Assembly (NCBI GenBank): GCA_013396995.1
Contig: VWZP01010453.1
Location: 1 to 64,000 of the forward strand
Direction: 5' to 3'
Source of the DNA: Dicaeum eximium
Lineage: Eukaryota; Chordata; Aves; Passeriformes; Dicaeidae
Length of the DNA stretch: 64,000 nt
A program made the translations under genes and the position numbers. The notes under the pieces were generated by a model. That model made no database searches. It was not told the origin of the DNA and saw only the letters and a program-made list of their open reading frames with translations. Positions 50,718 to 62,065 of the stretch are shown in pieces. Every line of letters begins with the position of its first letter. Positions within the stretch are counted from its first letter, which is position 1.

Positions 50718-53700
50718 ATAGACCAGCTAGCTGTCTGTGAGATTATCCCTATAGGATTTAATTATCATTACTCTACAAATGAGATACCATCTTAGGCTCA
50801 GACTAGGATATCAATATAAAATTGTAAATACTTCCAACTTAGCTACAAATACACTTTAAAGGAAATAGGGATATCAATTTCTGGTTTGGACCTTTTCTTA
50901 AGATCATAATTTCTTTTGGCAGTGCTGATGTAACTAGTGATTCATTTCTCCCTAGTCTACCTGCATGACATATGGTTTCATTACTTACTTCCCACCCTTT
51001 TCTTTGTGCTTGGTGGCATCAATCACCTTGTATTTAATTGAAAAATCATTGTGGCATATCGTGTGAAGGAGTTGGTGGAAGTTTATAATAGGTAAGAGAA
51101 CTTCTGTAATGAGAAATTAGGCGCTTTGCTCATATTTAGACATTTCAGACAGCTAGTGCTGAGTTCAGCTGATCAAAATAGGCATCTATTGCCATTCAAG
51201 ATGTTATTAGTGTCGTTCTTCTTTTCCTTAGACAAAGAAAACAGATTTTCAGATGGTGATGTTAAGTGTCTATCAGATCCATGAAGATGTCTCAGACATC
51301 TTCGGGTACCGTCAATGTATAGAGAAATAAGCAGAATTCCCTAATTTAGATAAAGTTAATATTGCTCAGTATAATTTCCAACTGTCCTCTGGTTTAGCTT
51401 ATTTTGTTTTGGTTTTAAATGAATGATTGCCCCAAGACTTGTTTTTATCATTATTATTGCTTATTTGTGGATACTGTCATTAATGCCTGCATATTTTTTA
51501 AGCTAAATAAACAGCAGGAATATGTTTTTAAAAATGCATAAATAAGCTGACACTTGTGAAAATATGGAAATGTACCAAAGTCTTAATTGATGGATAACTA
51601 GATAAATGTATTAAATATATTTCCAACAAATTGCTTTAGCTTCTAAATAAACTTTAAAGAGCCTACGCTGACTTCAAAGCTTTCTCATAAAAAGAATCAT
51701 CAAGTGAAGGAACATTAAGGTATACATGAACTAGATGTTTGTAGCTAACACAAACTTATCACCTACCAATAGGCTAAATTCTGAACCTTCATACTAAATG
51801 AACTTCCCTTTTTTTGTGCATGCAAATACAGACAGTGGTGACTTTTCTACCATGTCAGATGAAGGTGAAAAATTCAAAAAGGTCAGAGGCACAAAGCTAT
51901 AATTTTTCCTGGGTTAGTTGCATTCCCTAGTGATTCTACTGAGTGATGGAGGTTTCATGGAAAGATCAATGACACTGAAAACTGGTTTATAACTCTGTGT
52001 GACAGCTAGTATAGTCTCAAAATTGCTTTGCTGTAATCCACCCTGTCTTTCTTGGTTAGCAAACATTATCCCAATTACAGTTATGCCAAATATAGGCAAA
52101 ACAGATGCTTCTTACAGGCTACAACTAATTTCTAACTTGCAAATTTATAAATATAAAGACATTGATTGCCAATTCAAAGTGCATTACATCAACAGTTAGA
52201 AGAGAAAAGAGAAAAATATTGTTATGTGTCCTCATCAAAGCCTAAACCTTTATTGATGTTTCTGGGGAAATGCAGTGACAGGGCTGGGTAAAGATTAAAC
52301 TAAAAGGTGGAGAAAATCCTGACAGAATCCATTCTGAGAGAATTTCAGTTCCAGTTCTTTTTGGTAGAGAAGGGTACATTAAATAGAACAGTTACAGTAG
52401 ATGCAAAGTAATAAATAAATTAATACCCTCTGAATACAATATACCTGTAATTTCCACATAAGTTAATAATAAACAACTTGACAAAACTGTCAGGTTAGAT
52501 ATGTGGAGAAGAAAAAAGCAAACCACATTTTTGCTCCTATGAATGCTGTCCTTTGGGTAGTATTTGTAGTGCATTAATATATATACTTTCAGAGAGAACA
52601 AAAGTACTTCCTGTGAAACATTAAGAACAGTCTTACCAGGTCTCCAGCCCAGTATCATCATACCAAATGTATTTAACAGTGCGTGCCTAGGAAGCAGGAC
52701 ATGGCAATCTGTGTAAGTTCTTGGAGTGGTTTGTTTTTCCACATGATATTGGTATGGCCACAAAAAAGGTCTAGATATAGGTTGTGTAAGATTCCTGTTC
52801 TGAATTTAAAAAGTATATTTTTCCTTGCTAGTTGAAGTAATTAGAGAAAGACTATAAAACTACAAAGGTTTAAGGAGAAAAAGAGAGGAAATGTTGATAA
52901 GTCAAAATTATTACAGAGACTTACTTATAGATAGATAAAAAATTGTTATAGATAATTTATATCATTATGGATTATATATAGATATAGATAGAAGTCTCTA
53001 TTTCTGTGGGAACTGACCATATGTAAAGAAAACTGATTGTTATTTTTAATTCAAAAGCTTTATTAATTAAGCCAACAGCATAGCATTTTTCTACTTTTCA
53101 TCAACACAGGTTACCCACAAGCATGTAATGAACTGACCTTCAAGCTTGGAATGGGATACCTGAGTTTGAATTTTTTCATGTTAGGAAGGATTTTGAGACT
53201 GTATCTCCCAATTTCTGAAGGAGTACAAATATTGTATTTCATAAGGATAATCGTATCCTTTTTTTCTCAATCCTCACTTTCACATTGTTCAATGAAAGTA
53301 GCAATGTTTGCTAAATATTGCACTGACCTGATTTTTTTCTGTGTTTGAACTGTACTAAGGAGTATTTCCAATTCCACCTGAGTCCTTGAGGAAAGCAGGA
53401 CTGTGCAGATTACTAGTGGGGCTAAGTATCAGACAAGTGCATAGCACTCAGCCATGCCAAAATGGCAACAGTTCTGGTTCTTCATGGCAGCAGCATGCCA
53501 TACATCTTGAGAGATCTCCTGGGGCAGTCTTACATGTCAGAAATTTTTCTCAGGATGTTTTGAGGATTATGGATTTGAATTTTGGTACTTAAATCACTTC
53601 CGAGTGCCACATTCGGTGCCAAGGAGCCTCACATCTGCAAAACAAAACAGATCAAAATTTTTCTCTGCTTTCATGGTTCTTAACTTCAAGTTGATCTCTT

Positions 53701-56700
53701 ACAATTTTTAGTTTCAAGTACTTTGGAAGCACAGAATATTCAGACACTACTGAGTAATTATTCTTTATCTATGGATATATATTTATATGAAGATAAACTT
53801 TGGGGTTTATTTTCTTCCAATTTTATTCCTGCCTAAATTAGATTTAGACAAAGGATAATTTCAAGAGGAGACTCACTGAAGGGGTAATTAATACAATTAA
53901 TGATGTCAATTTCTTCTAAGTTTTACATATAATGGGAATAACATTTTATCCATTCTAATGTTCTGGAAGACTGCTAACAGTAAGAGCCTGAAACTGTTTT
54001 TAGAGTCAGTGATGACTTACAAGCAGGACAGATCACACTAATTTAAAAAAATCACATAGGACTCTAACCAAGACAAAATGAAATGTTTTTTCCTATTTAT
54101 ACAGATTTTTTAAGACTGATTAAATTTTCAAAGGATTGTCTGTTTAAGGCAATTAAGTTTTATCTCTTATTTTCTGGTAGACTTTATAGGTTACTTTTTG
54201 TCCAAAATTATCTTTGCATTATGAGAGATAGCTATTTCACTAAATAATCCCCTCTTAGCACCTGAGAAAAGCCAAGAGTGTAAGTGCAGCATAAATAAAA
54301 TAAGTTACAGAGGCTGGATTATTAATTTCCACTCCAGAGAAGATTTTGGCTGCCAATTTCAAGAGGAGGAAACTTCCATGGAAGTTTCACAGAATTCTGG
54401 CAATTACAAGGAATTAGTGCAGTCAGCCTAGCAATTGTGGCACAAAGACCTTTTCTTTTTAGTCCTGTAAACCAGATATTGAAAAAAAATTAAAGAAAGA
54501 ATTAACCAAAAGTAATATATCATTGTATAAAGCTATAATGTGTTTGAAATTTGATTATTGTATGCACATCTAGTGACCCCATATCTTTCTAGTCCTCTCT
54601 CTAGCTATATAAGTATAGACCTTAAATATACATAGAACATTACATAACAGAATGTATGCACTATATGTAATAGAACTGCACAGGAAAGAGCTGAGGAAAG
54701 GACTGAAGTGGTTTTTGTACAAAGAAACATGAGATCCTATGGTCTTCTATGACTGCAAAAGATTTTGCTGGGATAAAGGTGAAAGGAAAAAGGAAAAATG
54801 AAAATATAATAGTATATAGTGCATAACATAGAGAAGATAAGGAATAGAAATTTACAACATAAGATTTGGATGGCATTGAATCAGAACAAGAAGCAAATAT
54901 TATTAATTAAATTATAGAAACAACTGTCATACAAAGCATATTAAAGTGGAAAACACATTATAACATGATGTCATGTGCAAAACAAAACATGCATTCAGAA
55001 AAAACCATTATAAAGTCATAGAAAAGGCAACTAAAGATAATGTTTGAATGTGATCTAAACATTAAAATTCAATTAAAAGGCAGTAAATTGTACAGACAAA
55101 ATATTATTCTTTACTTGGTCTGCTGTTTTAAATATCTATCTATTGGACACCATGAATTTACATGGCAGGTTGATATAATTAGGTTTATATTATATTTTAT
55201 TTTTAAAAATAAATTATTTTCCAGCTACAGTTTTATTTTTCTTAATGCCTATTCACATCTTGTCCATCACTACAGCACTGGTGTTCCAAAACTGATGCAT
55301 ACCTTCATGCTTAGTATTGAAAAATAGATCAACCACTCACTTCTGGACCATTGTGCTGCCACCAGGGCTTCTTTCCCTCCCAGTTCATCCCACCATTGCA
55401 GCAGCAGCAGACACCAGACAAGCTCCTCCTTGCTGAAATGGTAGCAGCCTGAGAAAGAGCTGGAGCAGTGCTTAGGAAGTAGAGAGGGCAGACCAAGGGG
55501 AATATCTCTGGAGAAAGCAGCTGCTGGCAAGCAGGATGCTTGTTCCTCAAACAAAGCTCACAGACCCTTTCCACCCCCCTCACTCCTTATCGACCATTTC
55601 AAAACGCTCCACTTGTGTTTGCAAACTCCTCTCTCTGTAATCAACACTGTCAAGGGCACAGTATTGAATTTTTCACCTCTAGGATGAAGATGAAACAAAT
55701 CATTGTCCATATGGTAGGACAATTCAATTTTGCTTTCAAAATGCTGAAAGATGGAGAAGACGCTTCCCTATCTGTGCCTACATTTTTGTTTTCTTTTTTC
55801 CTTTTCTTTTGATTGCCCCCCTTGTGGTTATTTTAGGCATGACCAGGTGTGCACAGGGAATGCTGTTAGCTGGTCTCTTGGCTAAACATTTTGACTGACC
55901 ATACAAGCAGTTCTGTTTAAATTAAAATGAAAAAAAATTAAATTCTGTTTAAATTAAAATGAAGTACTGTTCTGTTTACATAAAATGACACTGATTAATT
56001 AGAACCCTTTCCATGTTTTTTTTTTCAGTACTGATTTCAATAGAGTGCACATGTAAAAAGAATAGTTTATCTCAAATGGTTAAAAACTAACTTTCTGGCC
56101 TTTTCTTCTGCTTGAGCAAGTGATAATGGGGAAAGTCGCTTTAGTTTTGGTAGTGTATCATCTTATGTTATTTATATATTGTCTAGCATAAGAAATTCCT
56201 AGACTTAGGTAGGAATTCCGGGTTTCATTGTAGTACACAAGCAATTACAACATTTAGAAATGAAATTAATATAGTTCTTTCCTGAAAAAAATTAGTAAGA
56301 GATCTTGGTGCTGATAGTACAAAATTCATCCATTTATTGTGATTTAACACAAATTACTTTAGCCCTCACAATCTACAGAAATGCCGTAATGTGAAAAAGA
56401 TGACACTAAAACTTACATTATGCTCAGAAAATATATTCATCCCCTTCAGTGTAAGTTTTTTCCCAGAAAAATGTGGTTTCCTCTCAATGACCTGCTGACA
56501 TAAATGAGGATTTCAAAATTCTGGAGTGATGAGCAGATCTGCTAAAAGAGCTTGTAAATAACTATTCTCACATCATCAATGAACATTCTGCAACACATGG
56601 TAATGGTCTATTTGAAATTCCCTTCTGGGAATTCTGGTTTTCAGAGTGCAGAGAGATGGCACATTTAATTCTTACATAACAAAGTCACAGAGGTCTAGTA

Positions 56701-56910
56701 GTTGAAGCTCTGAAAGCATTTCCATGACAAATTTCTCTTTTCAGTAGTGTATAGGTAAGTTAGAAATAAACAAAAAGAAAGCAAACAGCAATTTTGGCAG
56801 AAGGAAAATTTTGAATAGATCCTAGCAGTTGCTGAGGGGTGAAGGGGAGCAAAGATAGTTATTCTATGTAACAACCCTGTGCTGCTTCTGTGGAAATAAT
56901 TTCCTCCTTT
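50718..56910. other. Unique AT-rich non-coding DNA
   Basis: No gene or assigned mobile element. Contains degenerate TAGATA runs at 52,928-52,992. A GC-richer patch at 55.33-55.61 kb has overlapping minus-strand frames of 84-94 codons without a recognisable product. The 123-codon minus frame at 52,392-52,763 looks like chance. Confidence 0.6.
55911..55962. repeat. Direct repeat, 20-bp identical copies 32 bp apart
   Basis: TTCTGTTTAAATTAAAATGA occurs identically at 55,911-55,930 and 55,943-55,962. A partial third copy, TTCTGTTTA, starts at 55,970. Recent local duplication by slippage is likely. Confidence 0.85.
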
Positions 56911-57109
56911 CCCTTGGGCCAGTTCAGGTCAGCTATCCTGGCTGTGCTCCCTCACAGCTTCTTGTGCCCCTGCTCTTTGGCAGAGCATGGGGAACTGAAG
57001 AGCCCATGACTTAGGGCAAGCACTACTAAGCAGCAACCAAAGGATCAATGCGTTATCAATGTTATTCTCCTACTAGCTAATGAACTCTATCCCAGCTGAA
57101 ACCAAGACA
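56911..57109 (-). mobile_element. ERV LTR 5' section (U3 start), minus orientation
   Basis: On the minus strand this begins TGTCTTGGTTTCAGCTGGG at 57,109 and continues through GATAGAGTT, TGATAACGCATTGAT, TTGCTGCTTAGTAGTGCTT, CATGCTCTGCC, CACAAGAAGCTG and CAGCCAGGATAGCTGACC. From memory this is the 5' start of a very common passerine ERV long terminal repeat. There is an internal deletion relative to the remembered form after TGAACTCTAT. It is non-coding. Its orientation is opposite to the adjoining LTR section at 57,121-57,490. The retroviral class was not determined. Confidence 0.75.
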
Positions 57110-57152
57110 TTCTCCACCCTTTATTCCATACCATAGAACACCATGTTCAGAA

Positions 57153-57158
57153 TATAAA
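57153..57158 (+). promoter_or_regulatory. LTR TATA box
   Basis: TATAAA within the LTR, at the place where this family carries its U3 promoter, just after a CATGTTCAGAA stretch that corresponds to CATGCTCAG. The element is old, so activity is doubtful. Confidence 0.5.
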
Positions 57159-57348
57159 TTTGGGGCACTTGGCTGGGAAGAGTTGATAGCTGCTTGGGGA
57201 CAGGTTGAACATTGGATAGTAGCTAGTGAGGAATTTTACTGTGCATCACCTCTTACTCTTGGGCTTTATTCCTCTTTCTCTCTCCTTTTCAATACAACCA
57301 TTAAATCACTAGTATTTATTATTAGCTTTATTTTATTTTGTTTCAGTT

Positions 57349-57354
57349 ATTAAA
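57349..57354 (+). terminator. LTR polyadenylation-type signal
   Basis: ATTAAA followed by CTGTTCTTATCTCAA, a conserved stretch in this LTR family. It lies about 195 bp downstream of the TATA box, as expected for an R-region poly(A) signal. Confidence 0.45.
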
Positions 57355-57490
57355 CTGTTCTTATCTCAACACACAAGGTTTACTTTTTATTTCCAATTCT
57401 CCTCATCACTGGGGGCAGGAGGCTGATGGTGGGTTTGGGGGGGATTGGGGTTGAGTGAGTGGCTGTGTGGTTCTTAGTTGCCACCTTGTC

Positions 57491-60400
57491 AGCTCCTTTT
57501 GGTTGTCCTGGAAATTACATTCAGACCTCCAACTCGTAGGATGCTTCCAGATAAGTGGAACTTGGTGGATACTCTTGTCAGGAGAAAAAAAAAAGCTCAC
57601 ACAAAGTGAGGAGGGTTCAAAAACCTCTGACCTTGGTGACCTAATTGGTCTTTTCTATCAGTGGTCTGAAATTAGAATATTTTTCCTCACTACAGTACAA
57701 GGTCAGTTATAGGAACCTGTTATTGATATAAAGTCTTAAAACAAAACCAGAACAGAACAAGAAAACACACACTCTACAGCATTAAAATGTCTTGTCCTTT
57801 CATTAAGGCTAGACTATGCCTTTTTTTTTTTAAATACAACTTAAGGAAAACATTTTGTAAGAGATAAAAACTTTAAGAGTATTTTTAAATTGTTAACCTC
57901 CAATATACCAAAAAAGATCCTGGCTCACAGAGAAAAGTATTATTCTTATCAAGTATTATTTGGACAATGTGAGCTATCTTCTGCTATTTATTTATATTAT
58001 TCAATAACACTGATTATACAGATTTAAACCAAGGTGGAAACACAATTATTTACTGTTGTCTTTTGGATTACTTTCCCTTACAACACAGAAGATTAAACAT
58101 AATCATTCCAGCTGGAAACACTTTTTAGCTTAATCAAGGACAAACTCAGAAAACAAGTTTACCTGTTATTTATGGTTTAAGAAAAAAATCCCAAAAACCA
58201 CAAAAAGTAAGAACAGTTAAAAAATGTAATTAGTACTTTATCATAATAAAGTACTTAGATAAGGTTTTTTGGTAAGGAAATCTTTTTTCACATCAAAATA
58301 CTATGTGGAAAGAATAGATAACTATTTTTCTCCAATCTAGAGTGTATTTGTGGCAACCTACTAGAGTCTGGTTTTTGGTATTTGGTTTTTTGTTGTTGTT
58401 GTTTTGTTTTTTTCTTTAATCAGTACAGTAAGAAAAATACTTTGTTTGCTTTCCAGATACATTAGTATAATAAACATGTAAAAATAGTATAGTGCTAGCT
58501 TCCAAAATATTAATCGATTTTTCAAAGTTGCTTTGAAAGACATATCATTATGTTAGCAATTTTGAAAGTAATTTGAACTTATAAATAAAGTCTAATAAGA
58601 ATTTAGAAGATCAACATTTTATTTTCAGGTCTGCAGTGAATATTGTGACTGTTCATGCTAGTTTTTTCTCAGTGTTATCTTCCTTTCTATTCTTTGCCTC
58701 TTTTATTTTTTCAGAGAGTTTCTGTTTGGAAGCCCATTTTAAAATTTATTTTTGGTGACCAGAACAATTGATTTAAGCAAACTTAAAAGACAATAAAAGT
58801 TTCATTTAAATTTTCTATTCTTTCCTGGGTTCAGCCAGAAATTATTGGTTAATGGAATGGGTTTTTGTGAGTTAGAGTGACAAGTCTTTTTTTTTTTTCA
58901 GACTTTTCTGTAATTGAACGTTTCAAAAACTGTTCATGGAGATTTCAGAGAAATATCTCTTGCTGCACAGAGACTTTAACATACTTTCTGTCTTTAGTCT
59001 ATTAAGGCTTTTTAAAGATTCATGTCTTATCATTATACCAACCCTGATATATCCACTTATTGCTCAGCATAACAACAGCAGACTTATATTTTCTATTTTG
59101 TAATCTTATTGGTTATTTTTGTTACATTCGTAATGCTGGGAGGCTTTCCTGGAAAGCAGGAGTGAGTTACTTGTGGAAATAATTCAAATCTTGTCATAGT
59201 TTGTGCTCATCCACAACCCTGGATGTCCTACAGAGCTGGGACCCGAAGGCTGGCCGAGAATTCATTCTGCTTACATTCTGTTCGGTTACAAAAAAGTGAA
59301 GATCTGCTGGAATTTAGGATCTGGATTTATAAATCTGGAGTTATACAGAGATTAGCACTTTTAATTTTTCTAAATAAAACAGACAAACCTTTTAATGTAC
59401 CATTTTTAACAGCTTCTGTAATGTATGTACTGTTCATAACGACAGGAAATTTTGTTCTATTAGGAAAACAGTAATACTTTTCCCTTTACAACCCCAAACA
59501 CACTTAAAGGCTCTTAAGATAAAAAGGGAGGCACAATATAATTCCCTAATACCATACTGAATTCTTTTCACTTGGATGGTTGAATAGTTCAGAATAGCAG
59601 TTACCTTGAAAATAAATGACTGTGCTAAAAGGAGAACTAATTAATTCAGATAAAGTAAATAAACTCTGTGAACTGACTAATGTAGCAGAAATTACTGGAT
59701 GCTGATACTGCTGTTATAATTATTAAGTCCACATTAATTAATTTCAGAGCTACCTTTTTTGAAATCCACAGCTTGACCAACATTCAGAGTACAAAACATG
59801 CCAAACGCCAAATTTTGCTTAGTAACATTTTTGCAAAGGCTGGAACTGAGTCTTCACACAGCTAAAAGTGATGAACTCTACAAGAAAGTGACAGTTTCAA
59901 TGAACAGCACAGGATCCAAATAATTGTGCGGTACTTCCTTGACCACAAACTGAGAAACAAAATTTGATTGTGCCAACCTATTTCTTTCACAGAAGGAGCT
60001 GGACTTCTTGTTAATTGCCAATATGGTTCTGAATATAAAGGGAACTTAATGTCTCTGAGAGCTGCAGTAAAATCGGTGATCATGGCTACCCATGCAGAGC
60101 TCCTCGATGCAGTGTGATTCTGTGGTGACCCATTGTGACCTCTCAACCTCACTGAACTTAAGAATGTGAGTGGCTGAGAATGAGTTACGCTACATTTAGT
60201 GCTGATGATTCTTGTACCTACAGACGTAAATAGGATGAAATTTATTTATACCATGCTTTTTTCCCTTACATCACATGTGAAGGGCTGTTTCATATAGCAC
60301 CATCACTGAAGTACCTATTTCTGCTGAGGAATGCCCAGCAGGGATTTTTCTATCTATACTTTATTCTAAGACAAAAAGGAAGGTATCATATATTTAAGAC

Positions 60401-61460
60401 TGTCTTTTGTAGTGATTACTTCCATAAATTGCTAAAAGATTTACAGCCAGCAAATTTATATCTGCAGCATCGCACAGCAGACAGCAGTAACATTAGTATG
60501 GTAACTAAAAGATACATTCCCAGAAGGATTTTGTTCTCTAATACCTCATCATTTTGTTTGCTTCTTAAAATGAAAACACCTGTAGTAATGATTTCTCCTG
60601 ACAAGCTGAAAGGCACTGAACAGAGAACAAGTTTAATAAAATGCTTTAATTACAATCTTTAGTATAACTTCACCATGTATCAATACCTCTTATGAACATC
60701 TTAATCACTTGCTTTTTCTTGTTTTCACTTGAAGCAAATTTAAATTTAAATTTAAATTTTTTGGAGAACTCTACACAACTTCAAGGATAAGGCACGAATG
60801 TCTTTGAGAAAATCACAGACAAAACAGCTGCAGGAAAAGCTCTTATAAATACTTCATGCCATGTACTTGAATTAAAAACATTTAAGGACAAGAAACTTCT
60901 ACAAAAAACTTATAAATGCAAGTTTTTATGCACTAAAGTTACTTTACCCAGATATTCCACCTGAGACTGTCTGCTAGCAAATAATCCATGTAGACCAAAT
61001 CCCTGCTTAATTGAAAAAAAAAAAAAAGGAGTTTTTAAATTTAAATATCTTTTAAAAAGCTTAAAACTCTTTTTAAAAATAATTTTTACTCTTGAGATAG
61101 AAGCAGGAGATTGCTTACCAGTTACCACCATAGGCAAAACAGACTTGACTTGAGGAAAAAAAATTAATCTATTGCCAGTTAAAAAAGTGTATGATTATGA
61201 GATATAGTAAAAAAAAAACCCCAATCAACCCCCAGACTCCAAAACATTTTCTCCTACCTCCACTGTTTTTCCCAGTCTCAACTTCATTAATTTATTCCCA
61301 AATTATCTACCTCTCCCTTTTGAGCTGCGCAGGGCAGATTGCAGTAACTCATAAGAATTTCTGTCTGATGCACTCTTCTCCTCACCCTATTTCCACAGGG
61401 GTCTTTCCCAAGGCTCCAGTGTGGATATCTGAGTCATCACAGCCTCTTAGCAGGCTGCTG
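57491..61460. other. Unique AT-rich non-coding DNA
   Basis: No gene or assigned mobile element. Contains a (TTTAAA)n run at about 60,738-60,758, several T/A tracts, and a small CpG-bearing patch at about 59,245-59,285 inside an 83-codon frame with no recognised product. Confidence 0.6.
60738..60758. repeat. (TTTAAA)n short repeat
   Basis: About three and a half units of the hexanucleotide AAATTT. Confidence 0.8.
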
Positions 61461-62065
61461 GGAATGGCTTAAGTTGGAAGGGATCTTTAAGGTCCCTCAG
61501 GGTGCTGAAAGCCCTTCCAACCCAGCCTTGAACACTTCTAGGCATGGGGCTTCCCAGCTTCTCTGAGCAACCTGTTCCAGAGCCTCACTCCCTTCCTGAC
61601 GTTCTCATTGACCCACTTCTCAAACTGCTCAAGATCCCACTGGTTCAAATCCCTTCCTTCAAACATATGGGCCAAACCACTCAAATTGTGTCAACCCCAA
61701 ACCTGCTGCAGGTACACTTGATGCCACTGCCTATGTAAATAATAAAAATATTCAGCAGGAACAGTCCCAGTACAGACCCCTGAGGGTTTGTACCTGCTTC
61801 TTTCTGATTTTGATTTTGACATGGAGCCATTGACTGCAACTCTTTAGATGTGGCCATGCAGCCAGTTCCTTATCCATCAAGTGGCTTGTCTTTCAAAGTC
61901 CAGGTAGATTATACAAACTGATTGCCCCTTGTCCACCAATATAGTCACTCCACTGAAAGATTAGTCACGCACAATTTGCTCCTTGTGAAGCCAAATTGGC
62001 TGCTTCTTGTCAGCTCTCTGGCACCTGTGTTACTTGACATACTTTCTGGGAGAATGTCTGGTTGT
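61461..62065 (-). mobile_element. CR1 LINE fragment, antisense, with ORF2 C-terminal and 3' UTR
   Basis: On the plus strand, the reverse-complemented CR1 3' end starts at GGAATGGCTTAAGTTGGAAG and passes through AGCCTTGAACACTTCTAGG and GCAACCTGTTCCAGAG. The ORF2-derived portion follows: CAGACCCCTGAGGGT, GGAGCCATTGACTGCAACTC, GGCCATGCAGCCAGTTCC, AAAGTCCAGGTAGAT and TTTCTGGGAGAATGTCTG. Relative to the remembered CR1 sequence, about 50 bp are missing between the CATCAAGTGGC and CAAAGTCCAGG blocks. The copy is truncated, indel-ridden and non-coding. It belongs to a different CR1 type from the 36.97-kb copy, judging by the retained ORF2 text. Confidence 0.9.

Larger units (their letters stand above)
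57121..57490 (+). mobile_element. ERV LTR promoter, R and 3' section, plus orientation
   Basis: The segment runs from TTATTCCATACCAT through a TATA box, a TTGGCTGGGAAG-like stretch, CTGCTTGGGGACAGG, TGTGCATCACC, a T/A-rich tract, a polyadenylation-type ATTAAA, CTGTTCTTATCTCAAC, and GAGTGAGTGGCTGTGTGG to TTCTTAGTTGCCA. This is the 3' two-thirds of the same passerine LTR family in plus orientation. The expected terminal phrase ending in ACGACA is eroded, so the 3' boundary is approximate. No retroviral gene lies beside it, so it is a solo LTR remnant. Confidence 0.8.

Noticed and set aside
52392..52763. 123-codon minus-strand frame as a gene
   Set aside because: No recognisable motif, no supporting signals, and a length within chance expectation for 64 kb in six frames.
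56743..56752. 10-nt microexon between TTTTCAG and GTAAGT
   Set aside because: Too short, frame-breaking, and likely a chance pairing of splice-like strings.
56867..56910. Extending the LTR to a TG start at TGTAACAACCC
   Set aside because: The remembered LTR terminus is TGTCCTGGTTTC, found on the other strand at 57,109. No target-site duplication supports a boundary at 56,867.
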